Shown here: one piece after another, positions 44,993 to 56,646 of the stretch
Layout: each line of letters starts with the position of its first letter
How positions within the stretch are numbered: position 1 is the first letter of the stretch
Origin: Cercophora sp. LCS_1
Taxonomy: Eukaryota > Ascomycota > Sordariomycetes > Sordariales > Lasiosphaeriaceae
NCBI GenBank assembly: GCA_036250225.1
Contig: JAPZLL010000064.1
Location: 1-64,000 of the forward strand
Direction: 5' to 3'
Length of the DNA: 64,000 nucleotides
The notes under the pieces: generated by a model
Databases searched by the model: none
Told to the model about the DNA's origin: nothing
The model's input: only the letters and a program-made list of their open reading frames with translations
Program-made: the position numbers and the translations under genes

Positions 44993-47900
44993 ATGGCGCG
45001 TGATGTCAGGCGGAAAGCACTTCAGCGTATTGCGGCTCTGTCAGCAGCGAGCTCGTCGGCCTCGTTCGACAAATCAGACCTTAGCCAGCTTTGTAAAGCG
45101 GCCCCGAGCCATTCATTCCCCGGCGTCAATGGTCACCATGCCTCACCTTCTTCCAAGCCAAATGTTGGCAGTGTTCCCATGGTGTGTGAGCCGTCACGCT
45201 TAGACCTTCGGCCTGCTGACCCTGTAATTTTGCAGACAATCCGCGAGTACGAAGTTCTCCTCGCCCTCTGCCAGTCCGCCCCTGTTCTACGTTCTGCTCA
45301 AAGCGCCCAGAAGCTGGCTCGCCACCTTATACCATATTTACAGGATTCTCATGTCCAAACGTTTGCGCCCTCGCCTTTTTTTCGGAAGATCGAGCCGTCC
45401 CCAACCGAATCCTTGAGCTACCATGTCACCGCCGCGCTGCTCTCTCTAGGCGTACATCATGCAGACGTGCAGCAGACGATCTCGGACAACATATCCGTAT
45501 TTCTCAACGCCTGCACTCACGCGACCGAGAGTATGGCACAGGCAGACGACGATGACCCAACCGCTCTTGAAGATGCCATTCGGATTGCGACCATCACGAC
45601 CGCCCTTCTGGGGTTTCTTGATGCCGCCAGCGCTCAAGCTGGGTTTTGGAGGTCTGGAGGGCGACTTGGCCTGGTGTCCAGACTCCGTGATCTCCTGTCA
45701 CAGTCTTTTCTCGTCGCCGTGGAATCAGCCTTTTCAACTATTCGGAATTCCCATTCTCATGATCGCCGAATCAAGGAGTGGAGGCGTTGGATGCGTCACT
45801 ACGAGGACGTTGGACGTCCCCTAGGCGCGATGCTGTTGCAGCGGAGTTTCATGTGGCTTCTCGTTGCGGCAACTTCCCTCCTTGTTGCCGAGGAGGAGGC
45901 TTTGCGGACGTCCCACATTCTTGATATATTGACATCAAGGTCGGGCTTGCGCCGCCCACTAACTGCCAAAAGTGGAGACGCCGACTTCCGCTCCATTGAG
46001 TTGTATGCCACTGTCGCCATTGATCAGATGAACCATCTTGAGTCGAGCGCCGACTTCGACAGCCTCTCGCCGGATAAGCAGAAATTAGCATTTGCCGTCA
46101 AGGCCTGTGTCTTGATCAGTTATCTCAACGCCTCAACACTGAACGAGGATGCCGCCGATACTGAGGTCCTCATGGCCTGGCTCGAGGACACCCTTGCCGA
46201 TCAGGCTAGTATGGCCGACGAGGAGCTGGCATCTGCTGTTTTGAAGTCAATGGCATTGCTCTGTCGCGTGTCGCCGTCCTACGCTACTAGTGTTAGTCGG
46301 CTTTTGCCGAATTTCATCCTGAGGAGCGGAGTCAGGAGCCAGACCGTCACCGTCGCTTCGAAGTGTCTCGCCTTTGTTTTACGCATGCTCTCTAAAGACG
46401 CTGTAATAACCACTTTGTATACGCTTGGGAACGTTCTCAGCCCCGGAAATCAACGTACGGCTACCAATGGTCTGGATGGCGAGGGCCACGGTGCTCAAGA
46501 TACACCCCATGTTTTTGTCGAAAGACCGTCGACCAGCAGCTACCCTTCTTTGCAAACGTCTAGTGACGAAGAGTCTGTGGTGGTCCAGGGCAATGTCGTT
46601 CAGGCTATATGCGAAATCGCCAGCACTTGCAAGGATGAGAAGATAACAGGTCTTGCCCAGTCAATGCTCGCCCAGAAAATTGTCAAGTTCAACACCCCAG
46701 TCGATCCAAGGCTCGCGATGGGTGCTGCCATCTTGGCTCTCAACGGTGGACAGGCGGAGTTTCGCTATTTGTTGAAGAGGTTTGCAGCAGTTGCCCATGA
46801 TGCCGTTGTTGAGAACAGAGACGGAATTTTACATGCTGTGAGTTTGCTTCGGAAACTTCCCTGGAGACAACCGTGCTAACAAGCTTTAGGTCATGAAAGC
46901 ACGGAATCACATCTCTGCTAACGTACGGCGGGATTCCCCACTCTACGACATATACCTTGAGCATCTGCTTGACGGCATCATATCCCAAGGAGATGCGCAC
47001 AGCGATCATGCGCATCACGCAAAAGACGCGGATCTGGAGCTGGCTGCTCGTCAGATCGCCCAGCTCCTTCAGCCACTTTCTGTCTTCATGTCTTGCAACA
47101 ATGTTGCGTTTGATGACGCTACAGATGACGATGTGCACTCGATGTTGCGGGACGCTTGGTTCAACATTGTTGTGCATGGTTTTACTCCATCGACTGACCG
47201 TGGCAAACAGTACATCAACGAGCTGAGAATCATGGCCATTCATTCGCCTCCGTTGGTTCTCGAAAATCGTGGAGAGCAGGATGAGAGTGATATAGAGCTT
47301 AACCCTATTCTTCGACGGGGTGAGAGCTCGGACCGCGAGTCTCTTCGGAAGAAACAGTTGGCCGAGCAAATACCGAGCCGAAGCAGCGAAATCAGGGGAC
47401 TCAGTTATCGGAAGGTCATCTTCCTTCAATCTGCCTATCTGGCTGAACACTTGCGGGCGGGCGCTGGCGATTGTACCAAGGCGTTGTCCTACTTTCTTGA
47501 GCCCAGTATGCGCCGAGGTGATGTCAGCCGCACGATGGATGGGATTATGAACGCGGTTATGGATCGGTATCTAAAGAAGACGCTCAGTGCTTCGAATCCG
47601 ACCTTCTCAGCGCAATATGCCGCTAGCCAACTCGCAAAGATCTTGTGCGGCTGTTGTCACCGTATTGAGCGCGTTCAACAGGCTGCATATGGTTGCGCTG
47701 ACCGCATCATCAAAGAGATACCCTCTGCTCTGTGTCAAAGATCTTCATTGTTTGCGCTCCTCGAACTACTTTCGCTCATGTGGGTGAGCTGTCTGGAGGC
47801 CGAAACGGATCGTTATGCACCAAGGACAATCTTCGAATCCGCCAGGGGCGATGTGACCCTCGAACTTTCGGATGACTATCAGTTCAGGCTATCAACACTA

Positions 47901-50900
47901 GAGACGCTTCATGGAAGGGCCAGGGGTTGGCTGATGAGCGCCATTGACATAGCACCTGCTGATGTCAAGGGATTGTTGCAAACCTATCTTTCGGAGTACG
48001 ACGATGAAGGGGCTTACGGGCACATGTCGTTGGGGAGGTCCCTCGCGGTCGAGATCGGGTCTGCTATCCCTTCCACAGACCAAAGGCTTTCCTCTCTTGA
48101 AGTCCTGGGAGATTGCCCCATCAATGCTGCCTCAGATTTTATGGCACAGTATACAAAACGGCAAGAGTATCGCTATTCTGAGGCGCTTCCGGATCACAGC
48201 GTTGAGTGGTTGAGTTTCATGCGTCTGGATCGGAGGTCATCATTTCTCCCAGCATCTGATAACGAGAGCGCCGACGCTCTAACAGCCCTCTCTCACATCG
48301 AAAGACGAATCCACGGCCGCAAAGCCACGACTTTGGCGGATGTTCGAGACATTCTACGCCGTGCCGCTGCCTTGCTCTGTCGGAGCGAGCGTGATGAGTG
48401 TTCTGTCGCCCACTATCTCGTCAGTATCCCCTTCGCCATGTTTACAAAGCAGTCCATCAAGCTTGGTGTCTCCCTCTGGCTGGGGGTCATGAACGAAAAC
48501 CCACGGATGGAATCTCGGATTCTGGCCGAGATTGCCCAGCAGTGGGAATTCAGCGTGCAAAAGAGGCTGGGTCTTTTCAACCCCAGCATCACAAATCCAG
48601 ATCCCTTTTTTCTCCGGGAGGAGTTTGCACCAAGCGATAATGCTGCCCTTGCGAAGCGAAAGCAGCATGTTCACAATTTGCTGTCACCTCACACTCGGCT
48701 GCTACAATTTTTAAGCAGCCACTACAATGCTACACGTCTTGGCACCCCCGACACACATAACATCTTTCTTCGCGTTCTAGACGTCACACTTAGCGCCGTC
48801 AGGCATTCCACCCCCCACCCAATGGCACGGGAGATTCGGTTTCAACTCGTCCTCCTCGGTCTGAGGGTCCTGAAGACCAGTACTACCATCGACGCCGTTA
48901 CACAGTGGCGTTTGAAAGACTCGCTCCTTTCAGCAGGTCTCAGCTGGTTCAGTAGTGCCCCGCGTTGGTCTTTTGGCAGCAACATCCTCCAGCTGAAAAC
49001 TGAAATCCGCCTCATTTCGGACGTCCTGGCAGCTGTGAGATCAACCACACACATTGGGGCGCAAGCCGCGGGCAGCCTTAAGTCCCTGGTACCCAAGGAG
49101 AAACTCCTTCAGCTGCTTTTGGAAAATGAACAATCTAGGTTGGTTGTTTGGGTGCATCCGCTGGGTGAACCTTCCAGGGGTTCCTTGCCATCCACTCACG
49201 TCAACAAATCCACGCTCGAGGTAAGCCCTCCTCAACTGTGCCTTTCTGTGTGAGTGACGCTGACTTTCTAGGCTGCTGTCCACCCGCTTGTGCGAACCGC
49301 TTGGGCAGAGAGCCCCTCCCTGGCCGTGCACCTCGCCACCCGATTCCAGTACCCTCGTATCCATAAGGAGGTTCGATGGCTATTGTTGAACTTCACTGCC
49401 AAGGCTGCGACTGAACCCGAGGCGCTCGCAGTTCTCATTGATGGCGCACTCCCTGGTGACGTCGGCTTTCAGCTTAAGGTTGGTTGCCCAGACTTGAGCA
49501 GCGCGCTCAGTTGGCTAACATGCTTCTCAGTACCTGCTCTTCTGGGCCCCAGTCAACCCTATCACTGCGGTGACATATTTCTTACCCACCTACCGGAATC
49601 ATCCTTTCCTTATTCAATATGCGATGCGGGCACTAGAAAGCCACTCGGTCGACGTTACGTTCTTTTATGTCCCCCAGATTGTCCAAACACTTCGATACGA
49701 TGCCTTGGGTTATGTTGAACGTTATATTCTCGAGGCGGCGCAATTTTCCCAGCTGTTTGCTCATCAAATCATCTGGAACATGAAGGCGAACGCCTATAAG
49801 GATGACGATTCACAAATTCCTGACGCAATCAAGCCGACGCTGGATAAGGTCACGAGTCACATGATTGACAGTTTCTCGGATGTCGATCGTGAGTTCTACG
49901 AGCGAGAATTCGCCTTCTTCGACGAGGTCACCGGGATATCAGGGAAGTTAAAGCCGCTCATCAAGAAGTCGAAACCCGAGAAGAAGCAGAAGATCGAGGA
50001 AGAACTTCGGAAAATCAAGGTCGAAGTCGGTGTGTACCTTCCAAGCAACCCTGACGGTATAGTGATCGGAATCGACCGGAAATCCGGCAAACCATTGCAA
50101 AGTCACGCCAAGGCCCCTTACATGGCGACATTTCGGATCAAGAAGAACAAGGGGGCCGTAACAGAGGGCGAAGGCATGCACGAGGAGGAGACAAACGGGA
50201 AAACTGCTCCCCATGAGACGATAATCGAAGTTTGGCAGTCCGCCATCTTCAAGGTAGGTGACGACTGCCGCCAGGATGTCCTGGCTTTGCAGATGATTGC
50301 GGCCTTCCGGGGTATATTCCACTCGGTTGGACTCGACGTATGGGTGTTCCCGTACCGAGTGACTGCTACTGCTCCGGGCTGTGGCGTCATTGACGTTCTC
50401 CCGAACTCCATCTCTCGAGACATGCTGGGCCGAGAAGCCGTCAATGGACTCTACGATTATTTCGTCTCCAAGTACGGGAACGAGGACTCGCTTCGCTTCC
50501 AGCAAGCACGGAATAATTTCGTGAAGAGCATGGCCGCGTATTCTGTTATTTCGTTCCTCCTCCAGTTCAAAGACCGACATAACGGCAACATCATGATCGA
50601 CGACATGGGGCACATTGTTCACATCGACTTTGGATTTTGCTTCGATATTGCCCCTGGTGGAATCAAGTTTGAACGCGCCCCCTTCAAGCTCACGGGCGAG
50701 ATGCTCGCCGTCATGGGTGGCAGTCCGGAGCACCAGTCGTTCAAGTGGTTTGAAGAGCTTTGCGTGAAGGCTTTCTTGGCCTCGCGACAGTATACCGACA
50801 AGCTCTCGCAGATCGTGCTGCTGATGATGGACAGCGGGCTCCCCTGTTTCAAACCAGAAAGCGTCCAGCACTTCAAGGAGCGGTTCGTGTTAGAGAAGAA

Positions 50901-51012
50901 CGAGCGCGAGGCGGCCGATTTCATGAAGGATCTGATCAAAAAGAGCCACTCGAGTTACTCGACAGGTTTCTATGATCAATTCCAGCTGTTCACAAACGGC
51001 ATCCCATACTAA
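44993..51012 (+). CDS. STT4: phosphatidylinositol 4-kinase, type III alpha (Stt4)
   Basis: Makes PI4P at the plasma membrane for cell-wall integrity, lipid transfer and signalling. Exons 44993-46837, 46890-49220, 49272-49478 and 49531-51012 give 1954 aa, close to yeast Stt4 (1900). The N-terminal 1400 residues are helical solenoid. The PIK accessory domain follows (YLLFWAPVNPITAVTYFLP, HSVDVTFFYVPQIVQTLRYD). The kinase domain has KVGDDCRQDVLALQM (about residue 1702), the catalytic loop DRHNGN (about 1809) and HIDFGFC (about 1825), and ends SYSTGFYDQFQLFTNGIPY, the PI4K C-terminus. The introns are short (51-52 nt) and all in phase 0. The ATG at 44993 is the first in frame. Confidence 0.97.
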
Positions 51013-51342
51013 GCGGAGAGGGATAGGGTGTTGATTAGCTCCCTGAAGTTACAGTACAAACATACATAAGATTGCCCGCGTACGCATCCCACTCTACCTC
51101 GAATTATATAATATCACATGATATATACCCTAGTTGAGATGACTTTGCACGATCCTGCGCTGGCTTGCTGGGACTGTTTTGACCCTGCTCAGGTTATTTG
51201 TATCTGTCCTGAGCGAAAGCGCCGGCCTAGGCAGCCGCAATCGTGGCCATAATGAAACACAGTCATGGCAACAGAGACTGGTTATATGGGTTAGAGCGAC
51301 GATTCATCCCGGCGGGCTTCTGCCGACGAAAAAAGACGGGGG
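51013..51342. other. convergent intergenic region (STT4 / CDF transporter)
   Basis: 330 bases of 3'-UTR-like sequence, AT-rich around 51100-51130, with no gene. Confidence 0.5.
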
Positions 51343-53269
51343 CTAGCTGGCCTGTTGCTCCATATGTGTCGGCAGATTGTAGCTTGCGTAATCGACATGG
51401 ACAAATGCTCTGTCAACAATAGGCACCGATTCGAGGACGTATTGCAAGCTTTCACTACAAGGAAGAGTGTTAGTGACAATCTTGCCTGAACCTCGTGGGA
51501 CAAGTGTACCTCAAGTCATGGCTGTCCTTGAGGGTCGTGCTTGCGTCCAACACTATGTCAACCTCTACATTGAGTTTGTCGCCCGCATGATATGCCTGGA
51601 GACCTTGTATCTGTTTGATCGTTTTTGCGAAACGCATCGTCAAGTAGAGTACTAGAGACGTTAGCTGTTAGCTTTTAAGCCAGCTTTTGGAGGACGACGA
51701 TGTGCTTACAGATGTTTCTTTGATCTGCTGTGGCAGAAAAGCCGGACAAATGCCTAATGTGCTCGTACGATGTTTGAGACCAGTTGAAAATGACGATGAG
51801 GGCGAGCAAGAGGCCGCCCAGCGTGTCCAGCCACCATATCCGCGCGTAGAAGCCAACTATGGGAAAGGCGATGGATCCAGCGTTGAAGATGACATCTAAA
51901 GTTGAAGCGGCGAGTTAGATACTTCGAGCCCCAGGTGGTCAAAACAACCCGCAGAAAACTGACCTGTACTTGCGTCCGCGGCCCTGAGGTATCTGATGTC
52001 AACGAAACGCGTCGTAAGGCAAGACGAGCAGGAGAACTCACAATGCCTGCACACTCGAGTTCTTTACCATCCGGCACCAGAGCCAGCACATGCCCTTTAT
52101 AACGATGGTGCCCAGCATGATGGAGATTGCTGGGATGCCACTACACAGCTGATTAGTAGACGGCTCCAGGCATAGGTGATGAGGTCTACTGACAGCTCAA
52201 TAATCTCATGGTTGGATGACGCAAGACGCGAAACGGACTCGATGGCTACTTGAACGAACGAGGTGATCATAATGACGGAAAAAACGAGGACGCCCAAGGG
52301 TTCGAGACGACGTCGTCCAACGGGATAGCGATATTGGTCCTGCCGACTGATCAAAAATGTGGTGACCCAGACAATGACGGTGGAGAGGAAATCGAGCATG
52401 GCATCGACCAGGCTGGCCAGGACAGACATGGAGGGCACTGAGGCCACAACGGCAATCTTTCCCGCCAGCAAGATAGCGTTCGCGGCAAAGTTGACGTAGA
52501 TGGCGAGGGTGACTATGGGCGCATCATGGTCAACTTGGTCATCTTCGAGCCAGGGGATCTCAGGCTTTGGCCTGTCGGGATCCGCCTCGGCGTCTGTGTC
52601 GTATGCGGAATCATCGTCGGCGCCATGGCTGAAAAGAGGGGTGGTTTCGGTGGCTCGATAAATATCCTTGGGCGTCCGGCGTATCTTCTTAGGGGGCGAT
52701 GTCTCGGGTGCGGCATGCTCCTCAATGGTAGCTGGAATTTCGACACCCCGGAAAGCCGAAGCAGGCATATGGTTATATTCGTTGAGCAGGTCATGGGGCA
52801 GAGACGAGTCGAGCAGTCTGTCAATATACAGATACTGCTGGACAAGCGAATTTGTGCGCTCGTAGTACTCCCGTCTGTGTAGGCCCGACGAATGCATCAG
52901 CGGCGTGGTCCTATCACCTAAAAAAGGGATGGGGGGTGCGAACATGTTATTTTTCATCCCTTCCAACTCTTCTTCCGTCCTCCAATACCGTTCCCACCTG
53001 TAACGTGGGTTGCTGTTTCCAATCAACCTCATGCTGCGCATATTTGGCGCATTGAGAATGGCACTCATGCGCCGCTCACTGCGGCGGTCATCGCCGGCAT
53101 CTGTGCCGATGGCTTCTTCTTCATCGCGCGCAGCCGGGAGCAAAGAGCGCTCTCTGATGAGTGACGCGAGCGCGCCGTGGCCCATTGGCGCGAGAGGCGG
53201 CTCATCTTGCAGCAGCAAAAATGAACCACGATGAAAGGGAATCCGATGAAGAGGAGGTGGTGAACTCAT
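51343..53269 (-). CDS. cation diffusion facilitator, Mn-type
   Basis: Membrane proton/metal antiporter, probably exporting Mn(II) or Fe to a vesicle, vacuole or mitochondrion. Exons 53269-52194, 52140-52042, 51983-51964, 51895-51710, 51651-51510 and 51454-51343 give 544 aa. About 240 cytosolic N-terminal residues precede the first membrane span (LAIYVNFAANAILLAGKIAV). Span 2 carries VDAMLDFLST, the DxxxD signature of the Mn subgroup. YRYPVGRRRLEPLGVLVFS and, in the fifth span, ADASTDVIFNAG (second DxxxD: DASTD) match the family. WWLDTLGGLLLALIVIFNW is the sixth span. The C-terminal ferredoxin-like domain ends HVDYASYNLPTHM. Exon 3 is only 20 nt and carries part of the second DxxxD site. Confidence 0.9.
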
Positions 53270-56200
53270 GATGATATCAATGGCAGCGCGTCGACCGCAA
53301 GAAAATTCAAGCAGGAAACAAACACGCGCCGTTTTGGTGAGATATCAAGATTATTATCCGTTGCGGGTCTAGACCCATACGGCGCCGTCTACTTGGGCAG
53401 ATCACCGTGCGGGAGCTTCTCCTTCGTTTCAACAAGGAGCCTTGAGGGAATCAATTGCCTTCAATCTCTTGGTTGAGTCAGAAGCCGCCGAGATTTTACG
53501 TCTGTCGGCGGCAAACTGGGGCTCGATTGCCACCGGCGATATCTCTCCTAACCATGCAACCGTCGCCGCTTTGAGTTCTTTGTCGCTTCCAAGCTGGACT
53601 TTGCCGTGACCCTGGCAAGGCTGAAATTTACCGATTGAGAACGCGCTCATATTGCGGCCCCATCTTGCCCCATGCTGCATCCTCGGCGCCGGGTTCGTTA
53701 CCGCGATTTCTCCAAGACTTGGAAGCTCGGTAGAAATGCCCTGCCACTCTTCCAGGGCAGCCGGCTATGCTCGGGCTCCCTTTGCGACGTTGAGCAGGGC
53801 ATTGCAATTTGATCTCTCCATTGTGTCAGTGCCTACATACCTTCCGGAACTCTCACTCTTTACCGGTCTAATGGATCGAGGCCGAGTTGACGGCAAGCGG
53901 AGGACAACGGTGATGTCATTGCCGTGCCGGGGTTTGACAAACAGGGCCATCCCGTGTGTGCGGCGACCGCCCTCGACAACCCGGAAATGGGCGAAGGCCC
54001 CCTAGTGATCTGCCATTTTCGTTCGCTGCGTATCCCAAGGCGAAACGACTACGGGATGTGCTCCACGCAGAACCCAACGTTTTCGATTGATGGCTTTCCG
54101 AATCGCAGATGAGCATTTGGGACGACGAGTCGACAGTGCACACACTGCAGCTGCAGAGCTAGGAATCATGCGAGAAGTTGGGGACGACTCATCTCTTGGC
54201 GGGCGTGTCCGCCGGCCCACAGCTGCACGGGGCTCCTTCCGCCGGCCGCTTCTTACGCCCACAAGTTCAGGTCCAGCTGACAAACTGACAACAAACAAGC
54301 GGCGTGAAGGGCGGCAAGCGAGCAAGACCAATTGACCGTGTTTTATACCCAGCCGCGCCAGAAACAGTGCAGCCTCACAACAGCCACCACGGCGCCCGCT
54401 GATGACCACTAGGGCGGTCTAGCAGCCGGGTGTGGCCGTTGCTGGCCGGCTGTGCGGTTGCAAACCAGAGCTTGTGAAACGGGGCCAGAGACTGAGGGAT
54501 TGCGTATGGTGGCTTGGATCTCTGTCCGCTTGTCTCCTTCGGAACATGGTTGCGCACTGCAGCTCGACATGTCTCAAAATCGAGGTCCGGGCCGGTTCAG
54601 CGGCTGTCTCCCTGTTGACTGGGAACACGTATGTATTGCACGAGGGCTGCCCAGCCAGAGAGGCCAGAGGCGCGAGTCCTCGTCTCGCTGGCTTCAATCA
54701 ATCACAATATAAAAAGTTCGTGTTCACATGCAGTCGGCAGCCAAATGGCAAGCGAAAACAACAAGGTAAAGAGGGTGAGTGCCAGCTGTATATGGAATTT
54801 GTGCACGGGGAAAAGGCGCCATCCGTGTTCGCTGTCTCTGAAAAAAGCACGCGTCCATGTTGTCCGCAATGACAGGGGCCAATCTGGTCTTTGGTCCGGC
54901 GATCCCGGCGATCGCTGGCTGGTGGGTGGTCTCTGGGTCACGGATCCATTTTTTGTTGCCCAAAGTAGCCGTCCGAGAAATCCCAGCATTACTTTTCGAT
55001 TTTATATCTGCGGTGCCTGGCAGGCTTCTAAGATTTGTGAATGCGGCCCTCCTTAAGTTCCATGACGATGTTCCGTCATGTTAGTATAGTACAAACTGCT
55101 TTCAGACGCGACTTTTACCTCCATCGGGAGAGTTCTTGATGCCTTCATGCTCGGCGGTCGGCTTTTTTTGTGACGGTGGCTTTCGGTGTTCAGGTCTCCT
55201 GGGCGTTGTGCCCTGTCATCGGAGATTTGCAGCGCGCAGCCAACAAGTTGACCAACACGGACAACGTGCGTTCCTTTCGGCCCAGCCAATGCAGCTGTGC
55301 CGTGGCCGTGGCCGGACAAGACAGAGCAGTTGACGACCGGAACTGGAACTTCCTGCTGCAGAGTCTGTGTGCCGCAGCGCCTCGGGTCCCCGAGCAAGGG
55401 ATTGCGACCTGCACTTGCCAACGGGAAGAGACGATTGTCGCCATTATCGCTCGCCATCCAGCAGTAGCGCTATTTGACATCTCCACTTCCGCCAATGCTG
55501 CCCATGCCCAACCTGGAAAACAAAAATAATTCCCCGACAACCGCCTCCTTGACCGTCCTGTTATTTTTCGCGTGACGGCCTGTCATCGCTCCTTCTCTCC
55601 TTCTGTTCCGTCTGTGTTGCGGTCCGCCTTGTCTTTCTGCTGTCGTCCCGTCCCCAATCCGACCTCACTGATCGCTCGTTTCGCACCGCTCTCGTTTAGG
55701 TTGCATCGCCTGCCAGGCTGTGCTCCTGATTTTCACCCCGCCAGCTGAAGTCTTGTTGGTTGGCACTGGCATTGGCATTGCCTGGTTCGTTCCATCGACC
55801 CATGAGTTTCCTCCTCTCCTGCCCCTGAACTGTTCCGATCTGGACCCGAGTGCCCCGGCTTGCTTTCCCGGATTTCGTCTTTTTTTGTGTCAGTCAACAA
55901 TCACAAACGTCAAGGCAACGCATTCGTACCTACACTTTATATACCCGCCGATTGGATTACCTACGCAGCGGGCAAGAAATTGAGGCACCGCAAACTTTGT
56001 GTGCCGTCTGGCCGCCTCTGGTCGCGTAAGTCTAAACTTTCTGTTCCCCGCCATCTGCCTTCCGTCTGGCTGGCTTCCGCCTCCGCAACATTGGTAGGTG
56101 TGAAGCAGCTATCTCTAGTTCGTGTGCCAGTGTCAGTCAAGCTTGTCTCGAGTTGGCTTCCGCTTGGTGTCTCGAGCAGTGTCAAACCGGCGTGCTTTCA

Positions 56201-56646
56201 CGGCAGAACCGTCTTTCCCGCCTCACCAACCCACATGCTAGTGCCTCGCCTCCCACCGTAGCCAAGCTACGGATTCTGGCCCTTTTCCTTTGGGAAAACA
56301 CCCAAGCCCAGTTCCCTAGGAAAAGCTCTTGATTGGGCTGTTGGAACCTATGGGAACACCGCAGCCCTGTGCATCCTTCACGCAGACCAACTAACGTACA
56401 CCTTCCAGCTATGCAGCCAGCCAACATCTCGCACTCACGCTGAGACCCACGAGACGAAGCACCGTCTGGCCCGTGTGGACCCGAACGACACCGCCTTGAC
56501 ACCGCCATCACTCTCCCAAGAACCGTCTGGCCCTGTCCAGACGAGTCTCCATACAAAAGAAATAAAGCCCCCGTTTAGAGTCTACACGAACCGGGTGCTT
56601 GACTAGCATCTTCCCGACCCCAACTTTCTCAAGCCCCAACATCTAT
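53270..56646. other. 3.4-kb gene-poor interval with pyrimidine-rich leader
   Basis: No gene is supported. Several frames of 60-146 codons overlap on both strands without recognisable features. About 55540-56646 is strongly C/T-rich on the plus strand, typical of promoters and leaders of fungal genes, and carries short upstream ATG frames, so the 908-aa gene downstream probably has a long 5' leader starting near 55.6 kb. Confidence 0.4.
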
